Positions 19,205-27,173 of a DNA stretch of 35,225 nucleotides are shown piece after piece. The stretch comes from a virus. The notes below the pieces were generated by a model. It was given only the letters and a program-made list of their open reading frames with translations. It was not told where the DNA came from and searched no databases. The DNA lies in IMG/VR virus record IMGVR_UViG_3300020430_000046, positions 1 through 35,225 of that record; one strand, written 5' to 3'. The position numbers and the translations under genes are program-made. Position 1 is the stretch's first letter; each line of letters opens with the position of its first letter.

Positions 19205-19751
19205 CTTTATAGTTAGTTACTTCTACCACTTTTGTCAAGACATATTCATACCTAGATGCAATATCTGATCTATTTCTAGACTTTGCGTCCTTCAGCAAAT
19301 ATTTCACCCGCTTAAACAGAATTTCACAATTAATATAAAATTGCATCGCCTTACTCAAAACGTTTATTGCAGTCAACCCTATCGAACTTGTCTTACTCTC
19401 AAAGAGAGTCTTGTTTTTACTAGCATTTTCAAACTCCAACTTCATCACTGTTTTCGATTTTAACGTTAGAGATCGACCATGGTTAGTATCTATCTGAAAA
19501 AAGACGTCACTTAACCTGATGGTTGAAAGCGAAGCATACTCTCTTGCAAAAAACCCAACGAAAGCGTTAAATCCGGCGTCGACCAACCCAACGCCAACAC
19601 CCTCGATCTCAACAGGTTTGTCGTTAACAGTTAATTTTATGTTGATACTGGTTTGATTAAAGTCTTCGCATGAAGAATAACTATTTAAAATTATCGATAT
19701 TGGATCTGGTACATACTCTCTGATAAACTTCCAGGCGAGGTCCTTGTTCAT
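19197..19751 (-). CDS. Stand-alone LeuA/CimA-type regulatory domain protein, 184 aa
   Basis: The stretch from about 37 to 145 follows the allosteric dimer domain of isopropylmalate/citramalate synthases. It has I-K-L-T-V-N-D, G-V-G-V-G-L-V-D-A-G-F-N-A-F (as in 'G-x-G-P-V-D-A'), Y-A-S-L-S-T-I-R-L-S-D-V, a central strand T-V-M-K-L-E-F, and S-S-I-G-L-T-A-I-N-V-L-S-K-A-M-Q-F-Y-I-N, which corresponds to the 'vGvs.niieAS..Al..' helix. The catalytic TIM barrel is absent. In the host such domains bind leucine or isoleucine and shut the pathway. Here it might bind an amino acid, or poison or relieve the host enzyme (inference). It overlaps the next upstream gene by four bases. Confidence 0.55.
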   Translation of the reverse strand: MNKDLAWKFIREYVPDPISIILNSYSSCEDFNQTSINIKLTVNDKPVEIEGVGVGLVDAGFNAFVGFFAREYASLSTIRLSDVFFQIDTNHGRSLTLKSKTVMKLEFENASKNKTLFESKTSSIGLTAINVLSKAMQFYINCEILFKRVKYLLKDAKSRNRSDIASRYEYVLTKVVEVTNYKDV

Positions 19752-20137
19752 ACTGTACTCTTTTCAAAACCCTGTGAAACCTTAAATATCCTTCTAACAC
19801 CCTTTACTCTCTTTATTAATCTCATTATTTTTAATTTGGCGTCTTCGGGTGTGCGAAGAATGCCTGGAAGACTTGGTATAAATTTTATTTTTAGTCCTGC
19901 CACATAGTCTTTTTCCGAAATCCTTTGGTTTTTTACCATAATTGTCACCACGGTTACGCTAGGAATTGCTCTTATATCAGCGACAATGTCCTCCAACCCT
20001 CGCCATCCGGATTGACCTCTTTGTTCAGCGCTGTATCCCAACATCAAATAAAATTGATATACACCGTGCTGTCTTGATCGATCTTCCTTTTCGGAAACTA
20101 AAGAGTCAAAATATCTTTGTATCTCAGAATTGTCCAT
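19748..20137 (-). CDS. Hypothetical protein with ferredoxin-like fold pattern, 129 aa
   Basis: After a charged helix (MDNSEIQRYFDSLVSEKEDR) the order is helix (I-V-A-D-I-R-A-I), strand (V-T-V-V-T-I), strand (V-A-G-L-K-I-K-F-I-P), helix (P-E-D-A-K-L-K-I-M-R-L-I-K-R-V) and strand (R-R-I-F-K-V). This is an ACT/ferredoxin-like arrangement. I recall similar sequences in other marine phages without known role. Being coupled to the LeuA-like domain gene, it could be its partner. Confidence 0.6.
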   Translation of the reverse strand: MDNSEIQRYFDSLVSEKEDRSRQHGVYQFYLMLGYSAEQRGQSGWRGLEDIVADIRAIPSVTVVTIMVKNQRISEKDYVAGLKIKFIPSLPGILRTPEDAKLKIMRLIKRVKGVRRIFKVSQGFEKSTV

Positions 20138-20197
20138 ATTAATACCTTTTCAAGTCTTAACTAATTAGTTTCCTCAAAGTTAAATGAAGATCAATTA

Positions 20198-20632
20198 TTA
20201 TTGAATGTTAATTGACAATGGTTGCGCATCGGGTCTTTGGGGCACCCTCACAGAAAGCAATCCATTTTCAAAAGATGCATCCGCTTTGGCAAGGTCAAGA
20301 TTGTTATCATAATTGATATAAGTGCGACTAAAGTTTCTTCTTGCGATGCGAGATCTCTTGTCATTATCCTCTTCTGCAGTGCCTGTAATGGTGATGGTTT
20401 TCTCTCCCGGTTTAACGTCTACCTTCAATTCCTCTCGTTTAAAACCCGCAAGGGCAAATTCCAAAACCGTGGAACCATCATCATCCCTGTAAACATCAGC
20501 AACAGGGTAACCCTTTGTTGTGGCGGTGATTGCGCCATCCATGAAGTGCTGATCGCCAAACAGATTGTCGAAAACTTCACTTAAATATTTGTGACCTAGA
20601 AGTCCTGGTCTATGTAATGCTATTGTATTCAT
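20198..20632 (-). CDS. hsp20: Small heat-shock protein (Hsp20/alpha-crystallin), 144 aa
   Basis: I start it at the ATG at 20632 (MNTIALHRPGLLGHKYLSEV), which has AAGGAGG eight bases before it; the frame opens 17 codons earlier without a good site. The alpha-crystallin domain spans about 40-135: P-V-A-D-V-Y, L-E-F-A-L-A-G-F, and the conserved F-E-N-G-L-L-S-V-R-V-P. The C-terminal S-I-N-I is the I-x-I anchor used for oligomer assembly. ATP-independent holdase in the cytosol. It follows a TTGACA-17-TATAGT promoter. Confidence 0.93.
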   Translation of the reverse strand: MNTIALHRPGLLGHKYLSEVFDNLFGDQHFMDGAITATTKGYPVADVYRDDDGSTVLEFALAGFKREELKVDVKPGEKTITITGTAEEDNDKRSRIARRNFSRTYINYDNNLDLAKADASFENGLLSVRVPQRPDAQPLSINIQ

Positions 20633-20706
20633 GTTATTATCCTCCTTATTAAGCAAGTTACATTTAAATGGGACATTCCTCAAAAAGCGTTTGTCCCATG
20701 ATCTAT

Positions 20707-20735
20707 ACTATAAACACATATACCCAAAATGTCAA
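20707..20735 (-). promoter_or_regulatory. Near-consensus sigma70 promoter of hsp20
   Basis: On the minus strand: -35 TTGACA (20730-20735), 17-base spacer, -10 TATAGT (20707-20712), leaving a leader of about 70 bases. It resembles a vegetative rather than a sigma32 promoter. No CIRCE-like inverted repeat was seen. Confidence 0.7.
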
Positions 20736-21073
20736 TAGTAAATTTGAATAAAAAGTATTAAAAGTGCGAGAGAAAAACAAATCATCGTTTTCCACGTGAA
20801 CATTGATTCGCCCAACAAGTACCAAGTCAACACCGGAAAGACCATCAATCCAGCGCTGGATCCTATAAATCTTGCTGTCCATGCCGAACCAGTATGTTCA
20901 GTGATGATTTTCCAAGCATACCAAAACAACATAGAGCAAGGAATACCAAAAACAATCGCAGAGGCCAGTGGGCGAGTGCTCCACCACTTCGATAGATTTT
21001 GGGCGTTTAATTGAAACCATCCCAAGGTCTGCCCCAACAAATAAAGAGAGACCCCAAAAAACAAGTATTTCAT
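20732..21073 (-). CDS. Four-span integral membrane protein, 113 aa
   Basis: Hydrophobic segments are at about 1-20 (MKYLFFGVSLYLLGQTLGWF), 36-57, 67-87 and 93-113, with the motif G-Q-T-L-G-W-F-Q near the start. It resembles half of a DMT/EamA-type transporter and, from memory, small membrane proteins of other aquatic phages. It could be a transporter-like or holin-like protein; nothing decides between them. It starts one base after the upstream stop region (shared base 21073). Confidence 0.7.
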   Translation of the reverse strand: MKYLFFGVSLYLLGQTLGWFQLNAQNLSKWWSTRPLASAIVFGIPCSMLFWYAWKIITEHTGSAWTARFIGSSAGLMVFPVLTWYLLGESMFTWKTMICFSLALLILFIQIYY

Positions 21074-21408
21074 TAATGCAATTCCACGCTTATAGATGAC
21101 TCTAATAATTTTAACTTAGAGTCGGACAATGCTTTGATGCACTTATATATGTTTTCCAATTCGGCATCATTAAGTTCCATCAACTCATCAGGACCTGAAA
21201 TTACAAACCCCATGATTTTGTCCAAATACTCTTCAAATATATAGGAATTGATTCCTATCCTCGATATCTCTACCAGCACAGGTTCTTCATAAGAAATTTG
21301 TTCGTATATAACCATCCTACAAAGGTGGTCACTTATTTTTTTATATTGTGTTGCTTTTTTTTTAAATTCGGCAAGCGCATCGGCGGTAAATTTTATATTA
21401 GATGACAA
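21073..21408 (-). CDS. Hypothetical protein, 111 aa
   Basis: I do not recognise this protein. It is helical with an acidic C-terminal half (ELMELNDAELENIYKCIKAL), starting MSSNIKFTADALAEFKKKAT. It shares one base with the membrane-protein start and overlaps the upstream gene by 11 bases. Confidence 0.65.
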   Translation of the reverse strand: MSSNIKFTADALAEFKKKATQYKKISDHLCRMVIYEQISYEEPVLVEISRIGINSYIFEEYLDKIMGFVISGPDELMELNDAELENIYKCIKALSDSKLKLLESSISVELH

Positions 21409-21790
21409 TTCCCTTGCCCCAAAAATGCTTACTATTTCTGTTTTCAGTAATCAAAAGGGCAGAAATATAATTGCCCGATGTTGTTCTATGGACTTTAGCA
21501 CTATGCACCTCAAATTGCCCAAACTTTGGTTTTCTTTTTCTTTTTTCAAACTTTTTCCTTGGTGGGGGCGAGTTAATGTAGTCAACACATTGCATTACCA
21601 CCTCCTCATCTTCCATATCAAGATCAATATACTCTCCTATATCAATCCTAACTCCTACAACCCACTTTTTGCTGCCAAAATTGGGCACATCCCAAAACAT
21701 ACTGCCGTGATATTTGCCAAATTTTTTCTTTTTGTTCCCTGTTACGATGCTTCCATACTCACCCACGGGTCGTAAATCGCACTTAATCAT
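21398..21790 (-). CDS. Hypothetical protein with Lys/Arg-rich segment, 130 aa
   Basis: It begins MIKCDLRPVGEYGSIVTGNK. The first half is beta-like (W-V-V-G-V-R-I-D-I-G-E-Y-I-D-L), then a highly basic stretch at 76-89 (P-R-K-K-F-E-K-R-K-R-K-P-K-F) and a final beta segment. The basic patch suggests nucleic-acid binding. Overlaps the glutaredoxin stop by four bases. Confidence 0.65.
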   Translation of the reverse strand: MIKCDLRPVGEYGSIVTGNKKKKFGKYHGSMFWDVPNFGSKKWVVGVRIDIGEYIDLDMEDEEVVMQCVDYINSPPPRKKFEKRKRKPKFGQFEVHSAKVHRTTSGNYISALLITENRNSKHFWGKGIVI

Positions 21791-22047
21791 TTCATATACT
21801 CCATTAGGTCAGAATATCCACCTATCTTTCTTGTAAGTCCTGTTTTGATATTGTTAGACAGTATTATGGGCACCGTGTCTTGTTTGTAAAAAGTCTTATA
21901 ATCCTCCAGAATATCTGTTGAGTCGACATAGTCCAAAAACTCGTGCTGAAAGACCATGTCTTCTAGGAAATCTACTGCCAATTTACAGTAGGGGCAACTT
22001 GATCTGCCAATAACTATGTATCTATTTTCATAATTCCTGTTATCCAT
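21787..22047 (-). CDS. grx: Glutaredoxin, 86 aa
   Basis: Thiol-disulfide oxidoreductase that feeds electrons to ribonucleotide reductase or reduces protein disulfides. The redox motif C-P-Y-C is at 18-21 after the strand R-Y-I-V-I-G-R. D-T-V-P-I-I holds the cis-proline loop and G-G-Y-S-D-L is the glutathione-side motif. Length is typical. No ribonucleotide reductase lies in the window, though dUTPase and GMPR/IMPDH do. Confidence 0.9.
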   Translation of the reverse strand: MDNRNYENRYIVIGRSSCPYCKLAVDFLEDMVFQHEFLDYVDSTDILEDYKTFYKQDTVPIILSNNIKTGLTRKIGGYSDLMEYMK

Positions 22048-22342
22048 TCAACAACTCTCTTTTCGAATTGTTTTCACCCCGATTTATCAATTCGACTAGT
22101 TTCGTAAACTCTCCAAGCACAATAACCCTTTTGGAATTCGAACCAACAGAATACACTATCTCCGTAAGGGCACCTGGATTGACTGGGGTGTTGTTGACCT
22201 CCTTAATAGTCTGCCAAGAATCCAGTGGTCTGATCGATACAATCGTCTTTTCATTTAAGTACAGTGGTGCCGTAACATATCTATCTCGAACCTGTGCGCC
22301 ATCGTAAATAGATTCCATAGTAACCTCTTTAATTTTAATCAT
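22040..22342 (-). CDS. Hypothetical protein, 100 aa
   Basis: From ATG at 22342 (MIKIKEVTMESIYDGAQVRD), overlapping the upstream stop by eight bases with AAAGGA before it; the frame is open 16 codons further but over another gene. It looks beta-rich (T-I-V-S-I-R-P-L, R-V-I-V-L-G-E) with a helical end. Not recognised. Confidence 0.6.
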   Translation of the reverse strand: MIKIKEVTMESIYDGAQVRDRYVTAPLYLNEKTIVSIRPLDSWQTIKEVNNTPVNPGALTEIVYSVGSNSKRVIVLGEFTKLVELINRGENNSKRELLNG

Positions 22343-22643
22343 CGCTCTGTTTCCTTTCTTTGGTGTCTTGCAGGGAGGGTTGTTCGACATTCATTGCGGC
22401 AGCAGAGTTTAGCAAATACGCCTTTGTGATTCCCTCCGAATCTTCATAAATTTCATCCAACAATGCCACTAAATCAATTGCCTTTAACAATTTATTGTGA
22501 CATGTTGGACCAAGATCGCCAGATAAAATAAATTCACTGATCTCATTTAATTCATTAAGAGTGTCTTGCGACTTTTGAATGAGTCCCCGAATTACGTTTG
22601 GAATGTTCTCAAACTCAACCGTGTGTGAAACTTTAACTCTCAT
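22335..22643 (-). CDS. Hypothetical protein, 102 aa
   Basis: It begins MRVKVSHTVEFENIPNVIRG and is otherwise helical and acidic. The pattern V-K-V-S-H-T-V-E-F-E-x-I-P with helices following recalls small conserved phage proteins, but I cannot name it. It ends in a Gln/Lys-rich tail that overlaps the next start. Confidence 0.65.
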   Translation of the reverse strand: MRVKVSHTVEFENIPNVIRGLIQKSQDTLNELNEISEFILSGDLGPTCHNKLLKAIDLVALLDEIYEDSEGITKAYLLNSAAAMNVEQPSLQDTKERKQSDD

Positions 22644-22655
22644 TTTTTTCCCTTT

Positions 22656-22928
22656 TTAAAAAAGTTTTATAACCAATGCGCTACCAAGACCAATAACTGC
22701 CGTAAAGAGCGTCCATATTATTTTAGATGAGGAGTCTTTCCATGCTTCCAGGGCCCTGATCCTAGCATACAACCCCTCGTCTGGATTATACACTGCCTCT
22801 TTTATTTTAGCAACATTTTCGAGCATCTCATCCTGGCGTTCCTTTACCGTTTCAATGGTAATACATAACTTATCTATCTTTCTTGACAACTCTATAACTA
22901 AATCCTTCGACAATTCTGAATCAGACAT
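22656..22928 (-). CDS. Coiled-coil protein with C-terminal membrane anchor, 90 aa
   Basis: Residues 5-65 form a heptad-rich helix (I-E-L-S-R-K-I-D-K-L, E-N-V-A-K-I-K-E-A-V), and 70-90 are a membrane span (I-I-W-T-L-F-T-A-V-I-G-L). This matches the layout of XhlA/hemolysin-type holin-associated proteins of phages, so it could be a holin accessory. GAGGAGG is ideally placed before the ATG. No endolysin is next to it. Confidence 0.6.
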   Translation of the reverse strand: MSDSELSKDLVIELSRKIDKLCITIETVKERQDEMLENVAKIKEAVYNPDEGLYARIRALEAWKDSSSKIIWTLFTAVIGLGSALVIKLF

Positions 22929-22972
22929 GATGAAACCTCCTCGATTACAGACTAACTAGTTCATTAATCTTG

Positions 22973-24550
22973 CTATTGCTCAATAATAGCGTAATTAGTA
23001 GTCAGTAAGGTTCCGGATGCAGAAACCGCATTTCGAAGTGCCTGTATTGTTACTTTTGCAGGGTCAATAACCCCCGACTCATACATGTCAACCTTCTTTC
23101 CGCTAAGAAAATCAAACCCTACCGCCTCTTCCTCGTTTGCGAGGTCACAATCAATTTCCTCATAGTCAAATCCAGCGTTGGCGGACATCTGCCTTAACGG
23201 CGACTGAAGCACATCTGAGAATATTCCTGCTGCATATTGCTGATGTTCAGTTAAGTCAAGATCTTCTATGATGGTTGGCACCTGCTTTGAAATTCTATAA
23301 AGCGTTAACCCACCGCCAGGAACTATGCCTTGCTGCTGCGCTGAACGGACTGCCTCTAGGGCATCTTCAATTCGATGCTTTTTTTCAATCATTTCTATTT
23401 CGGTTGGTGCACCAACATTAATTATAGCAACCCCGCTAGACAACCTCGACACCCTTTCTTGAATTTGTTGCGCATCTACTAAAGATTCTGCCTCTTTTAC
23501 TTGCTGGTTCAAGTCCTCAATCCTCTGAAGCATATTGTCTGGGTCGCCACCGCCGCCAACAAAGATTGTTCCATATTTGGATATCTCTACTGTCTTGCAA
23601 ACGCCAAGATCGTTAATGTCAATCTGCTTCAGATCATCACCTAACATAGTTTTAAAATACTTTGCACCGGTTGCAATGGCGAGGTCTTCCATAATCGATC
23701 TTCGTTCTTCTCCATACTTTGGAGATTTTATTGCGGCGACCTTCATTGACCCCCTAACAGCATTCATAATGAGGGCAGAAAGTGCTTGCCCCTCTATATC
23801 ATCACAAACCAAAATTATGGGTTTCTGCTCTCGGGCAGCGACCTCTAGAACAGGGAGTATGGTCTGCACTGATTCCACCTGTGCGTCACATAAGAAAATT
23901 AAAGGATTTTCATACTTGCAAACATTTCTTCTCTCATCTGTAACAAAATAATTTGATGCGTACCCTGACTGAATCCTAAAACCTTCTACCAAATCAAGGG
24001 TTGTCTCCATCGATCGTCCATCCTGGATTGTCACCGACCCCATCTTTCCAACCTTATCCACCGCAGTCGCAACCAGGTCGCCAATTATAGGGTCATTGTT
24101 TGCTGAAATTTTTGCCACGAAGGCAATATCCTCAAGACTGGAAACTGGTCTGGAAGAGTTAGATATTTCAGCACAAACCAGTTCGCAAACCTTATCCAAC
24201 CCCCTCTTTACTTCCACCGGGTCGATTCCGCGCTCAATTAGTTCTACTGATTTGGAGAAAATAGAACGTGCCAAGATGGTTGACGTGGTGGTGCCATCAC
24301 CAGCATCGGAGTTTGTCTTTTCGGATGCCTGCTTAACTATCTCCACAGCAGCGTTCTCGAATGGATCGTCTAGAGTGACAAACCTTGCGACGGTTACACC
24401 ATCTTTCGTAATTATTGGTCGCTTATCCAAACCTTTTAAAATGACGTTCCTGCCTTTAGGTCCATAGGTTGACGCTACGTTGTCTGCAAGTTTATTAACC
24501 CCCTGCAGCATCAGGTGATGCAGTTCTTCACCATTAGAATATTGTTTCAT
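22973..24550 (-). CDS. groEL: GroEL-type chaperonin (Cpn60), 525 aa
   Basis: ATP-driven folding chamber subunit. Conserved sites are in place: Y-G-P-K-G-R-N-V (29-36), T-K-D-G-V-T-V with catalytic Asp50, G-D-G-T-T-T (84-89), the V-G-A-P-T-E-I-E-M-I-E-K-K-x-R-I-E-D-A hinge, and P-G-G-G-L near the intermediate domain. The apical domain is about 185-370. It lacks the flexible G-G-M tail of bacterial GroEL and ends T-T-N-Y-A-I-I-E-Q. No GroES is found in the window. It probably folds phage proteins or works with host or phage GroES. The ATG has GAGG before it and follows a perfect TTGACA-17-TATAAT promoter. Confidence 0.95.
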   Translation of the reverse strand: MKQYSNGEELHHLMLQGVNKLADNVASTYGPKGRNVILKGLDKRPIITKDGVTVARFVTLDDPFENAAVEIVKQASEKTNSDAGDGTTTSTILARSIFSKSVELIERGIDPVEVKRGLDKVCELVCAEISNSSRPVSSLEDIAFVAKISANNDPIIGDLVATAVDKVGKMGSVTIQDGRSMETTLDLVEGFRIQSGYASNYFVTDERRNVCKYENPLIFLCDAQVESVQTILPVLEVAAREQKPIILVCDDIEGQALSALIMNAVRGSMKVAAIKSPKYGEERRSIMEDLAIATGAKYFKTMLGDDLKQIDINDLGVCKTVEISKYGTIFVGGGGDPDNMLQRIEDLNQQVKEAESLVDAQQIQERVSRLSSGVAIINVGAPTEIEMIEKKHRIEDALEAVRSAQQQGIVPGGGLTLYRISKQVPTIIEDLDLTEHQQYAAGIFSDVLQSPLRQMSANAGFDYEEIDCDLANEEEAVGFDFLSGKKVDMYESGVIDPAKVTIQALRNAVSASGTLLTTNYAIIEQ

Positions 24551-24577
24551 TTTACCTCGCTTTGTGATGATGATTAT

Positions 24578-24606
24578 ATTATAAACAAGTATATGTTGTT
24601 TGTCAA
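24578..24606 (-). promoter_or_regulatory. Perfect-consensus sigma70 promoter of groEL
   Basis: On the minus strand: -35 TTGACA (24601-24606), 17-base spacer, -10 TATAAT (24578-24583), leaving a leader of about 20 bases before the ATG at 24550. It is the strongest promoter in the window by sequence. Confidence 0.85.
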
Positions 24607-24614
24607 TTGAATTT

Positions 24615-25883
24615 TTATATTTTTTTCAAGCGCTTGCTTCTTGCCTTGTTGCTAGGCACGCACTCCAACCTGATTGGTAATTTTGCTGCGATGACGACGT
24701 CAGCAACCTCCGGTATCTCGCTTATATTATCTTTAACCGGTTCCATCTTCATAGAAAGTATCTTTTCCTCCATAGATGCAGACACAAGGTTCATATCACC
24801 CATCTCAGAAAGGTTGAAATAGAGATCTGCTGCGAGTCCATACTGAAACTTTGTGCCACCTGTGCCATATATACTTTTCAGGACCGGTCTATACTCCTTG
24901 TCTGGAATACTAGGTTCCTGGTGCAGTCCGGGACCTGAAATAATTACTGCTTCTTTTTTTCCGTCGTAGTCAAATTTTAAATTTCCTATAACTACAAACT
25001 TTATGTCCCCCTTGTATAAAATCTTACTAATGACATCGTCGGGCAGATGCCTTATAAATCCAACCTCGCTTGGTGTGCGACCAGAACGGATCACCTTCTT
25101 CCACTCCTCTTTCACATCCTCTATAAAGGACTTCAATTCAAGCAGTTTAATCTGAGATGATAGATTTCTTATGCCTCCATATGACCTAAATACTTGCCCC
25201 TTGTGTGAAATACCCGATTCAGGAACAACCTTACCATCCACATCGACGAAAACAAAGTCGGCACCTGGATCGTTTGCACGACCAGGTTTTTTGATGATAT
25301 TGGCAACGTTGTAAAAGACCTTGCCGCCAACAATAACAGTCCTAGTTCTGGTTCCCAGTCCAACTTTTTGTAACGCCTCCTGAAACTGTTGTAAAAATTC
25401 GTCCTCTATCTGGTCGAACCGACGACTAGTTTTAAACATACGCACTGAATCGCCTGGGGTTTTGCCAGAAAGCGATATGATCTCTTCATCAATTTTGTAT
25501 GCGCTTCCCGACTTTAGAAATTTTGGATTGGTGATACCTTTAGTGTTAACCATTCTCACCACATCAATGCCATCGTACTTGTTCTTTGTTACGTAAAATT
25601 CAAATTCCAAACTGTCGTTTTCCTTCGCTATCTGTTTTGCATATATTCTGCCCTTAAGATAGTTAGAAATCTGTCGGTCACTTGCTTTCTTGACGCTTTT
25701 GTCTAGGTTTTTTTTTAGATAATCGTATATTTTTCTTAATCTTGTTTTGGATAAGTGCTTCGGTTGCACGTAATACAACAAAATCGATCTCCTGACAACT
25801 GAAGTCATCTCATTGATTTCTTCTGGTGTCCTTACTGAACCCATCATGTCAATGATGTTATCAAGAGATTGGGCGGTGTTCAT
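24615..25883 (-). CDS. Hypothetical protein with nuclease-like core, 422 aa
   Basis: Opens with a helical region rich in Lys (MNTAQSLDNIIDMMGSVRTP). Around 205-240 it has G-A-D-F-V-F-V-D-V-D-G-K-V-V-P-E-S-G-I-S-H-K-G followed by F-R-S-Y-G-G-I. The D-x(n)-(I)-S-H-K pattern after a beta-hairpin resembles a variant PD-(D/E)XK core (Lys retained), and I recall similar 'ISHKxG...YGG' proteins in other phages. Activity is not proven by sequence. The C-terminus is basic (N-K-A-R-S-K-R-L-K-K-I). It overlaps ClpP by four bases. Confidence 0.55.
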   Translation of the reverse strand: MNTAQSLDNIIDMMGSVRTPEEINEMTSVVRRSILLYYVQPKHLSKTRLRKIYDYLKKNLDKSVKKASDRQISNYLKGRIYAKQIAKENDSLEFEFYVTKNKYDGIDVVRMVNTKGITNPKFLKSGSAYKIDEEIISLSGKTPGDSVRMFKTSRRFDQIEDEFLQQFQEALQKVGLGTRTRTVIVGGKVFYNVANIIKKPGRANDPGADFVFVDVDGKVVPESGISHKGQVFRSYGGIRNLSSQIKLLELKSFIEDVKEEWKKVIRSGRTPSEVGFIRHLPDDVISKILYKGDIKFVVIGNLKFDYDGKKEAVIISGPGLHQEPSIPDKEYRPVLKSIYGTGGTKFQYGLAADLYFNLSEMGDMNLVSASMEEKILSMKMEPVKDNISEIPEVADVVIAAKLPIRLECVPSNKARSKRLKKI

Positions 25884-26551
25884 AGATATTCATCTGCAAT
25901 GCCATACTTAATTGCATCCTCTGCAGATAAATAGGCATCAACGTTGTTTAAAAGTAGTTTTTTAATCTTGGTTCTTGTTAGTTTGGTACAGGAACAAAGA
26001 TAGTCAAAATACATGTCCTGTAACTCCTTAGTTTCCTTCATTTCATTTTCAATATTGGGGAAGGAACCGTGATGCCCACTGATTACGCTATGTAACATAA
26101 CCCTGCAATTTTTACCGATCTTTCTACTACCCTTGGTGCCGCTTGCAAGCAACAAAACACCGGCAGACATTACCTTTCCAATTCCGATTGTTTCAATTTC
26201 ACAGTCCCTCTTTACCATATCCATTACATCAAGTATTGAAAACATATCGGAGACCACGCCGCCATGAGTCGAAATATACATCTTAAATGGTCTAATGTTC
26301 TGCTCGGCGCTGCCGTCTTCCTTTTCGACAATCTCTTCCCTGGTGTGGTTAAAGTAAAGCATAGCGTGGATAATTTCTGACGCCATCCTCTCTCCAATAT
26401 CGCCATAACAATTAATAGTTCTTATTTCATCTTTATCATCCGCACGACTAGCGATGTTATTAATAATATATATCGGTTGTTTGGAATCTATCGTAACTTC
26501 TTCTTTTTTTTGCTTCTTCTTCTTTTTTTTGTCAGACGACTTTTTTAGCAT
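25880..26551 (-). CDS. clpP: ClpP-like serine protease, 223 aa
   Basis: Self-compartmentalising serine peptidase fold. Nucleophile Ser129 is in G-K-V-M-S-A-G-V, His154 in R-V-M-L-H-S, and a candidate Asp205 in N-N-V-D-A-Y-L-S. The spacings 25 and 51 are near the 25 and 49 of bacterial ClpP. The oxyanion strand is S-T-H-G-G-V-V-S-D. An N-terminal Lys-rich stretch (KKSSDKKKKKKQKKEE) replaces the usual leader. In phages such enzymes are either head-maturation proteases or Clp-associated degradation components. No Clp ATPase and no major capsid gene is seen here, so the role is open. Confidence 0.85.
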   Translation of the reverse strand: MLKKSSDKKKKKKQKKEEVTIDSKQPIYIINNIASRADDKDEIRTINCYGDIGERMASEIIHAMLYFNHTREEIVEKEDGSAEQNIRPFKMYISTHGGVVSDMFSILDVMDMVKRDCEIETIGIGKVMSAGVLLLASGTKGSRKIGKNCRVMLHSVISGHHGSFPNIENEMKETKELQDMYFDYLCSCTKLTRTKIKKLLLNNVDAYLSAEDAIKYGIADEYL

Positions 26552-26825
26552 TATATGTTCTTTCCTTGTTGTTTGGTGTTTTTTCTACGATTCTACATGG
26601 AAATTTTCTTAAAAATCTCTTCCAAAAAACATCGCTTTCAAACTGCTTTTGTAGAATCATTATATTTTCTTTGCTAGTAGGAGAAAATCCTTCTCCACAT
26701 TTTTCCCAATCCTGCAAAGATCTAAGCAGAGTGCGCATCTTTCTGCCGTCACTATATCTTAACTGAATTCTACACACTACGGTTTTATCTTCATTTCTTT
26801 CCTGTCTCCAGGCGGTAACTTTCAT
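26532..26825 (-). CDS. Hypothetical protein, 97 aa
   Basis: It begins MKVTAWRQERNEDKTVVCRI, with beta-like V-C-R-I-Q-L-R-Y-S-D-G then helices and a Lys-rich end overlapping the ClpP start by 20 bases. W-Q and R-K patches suggest an RNA- or protein-binding role, but I cannot assign it. GGAAAAGAAAT precedes the ATG. Confidence 0.6.
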   Translation of the reverse strand: MKVTAWRQERNEDKTVVCRIQLRYSDGRKMRTLLRSLQDWEKCGEGFSPTSKENIMILQKQFESDVFWKRFLRKFPCRIVEKTPNNKERTYNAKKVV

Positions 26826-26840
26826 ATTTCTTTTCCTTTC

Positions 26841-27167
26841 TCATGATTTTAAATATTTGTGAAATTTTTTAGGTACCGAACCGATCAATATAGTTGTTGC
26901 CAACATCTCCCAATTTTCTAACAACTCTCTGTCGTCCTTTAAAGACGCCTCGATATCCTGCTGAGACATTCCAGCATCAATCAAAAATTGTTCTTTAATG
27001 GTGATAGATACAGCAATTTGGTTCTTCATGTCCCAAATCAAGGGAATATAGGCACTTACTATATTAATAAAGATTTTTCTTTGTTCATTGAAGTGTAAAA
27101 GATTTTTTACGATTAGGCAGGAAATTGCTCCTGCCATAAACCATAACAATGTAATCATCATTTCCAT
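26841..27167 (-). CDS. Membrane-anchored protein, 108 aa
   Basis: Residues 4-23 are a hydrophobic anchor (M-I-T-L-L-W-F-M-A-G-A-I-S-C-L-I-V-K), and the rest is a soluble helical domain with an acidic stretch (ASLKDDRELLENWEML) and a basic end. Start could be any of Met1, 3 or 4. The promoter at 27174-27202 places the expected transcription start at about the first ATG, so the message may be leaderless or initiate at a later Met. Confidence 0.6.
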   Translation of the reverse strand: MEMMITLLWFMAGAISCLIVKNLLHFNEQRKIFINIVSAYIPLIWDMKNQIAVSITIKEQFLIDAGMSQQDIEASLKDDRELLENWEMLATTILIGSVPKKFHKYLKS

Positions 27168-27173
27168 ATTTTT

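Noticed and set aside
20159-20170. 12-bp palindrome AACTAATTAGTT in the gap after hsp20's upstream neighbour
   Set aside because: Single occurrence in AT-rich DNA with no paired site or clear promoter overlap; could be an operator but unsupported.
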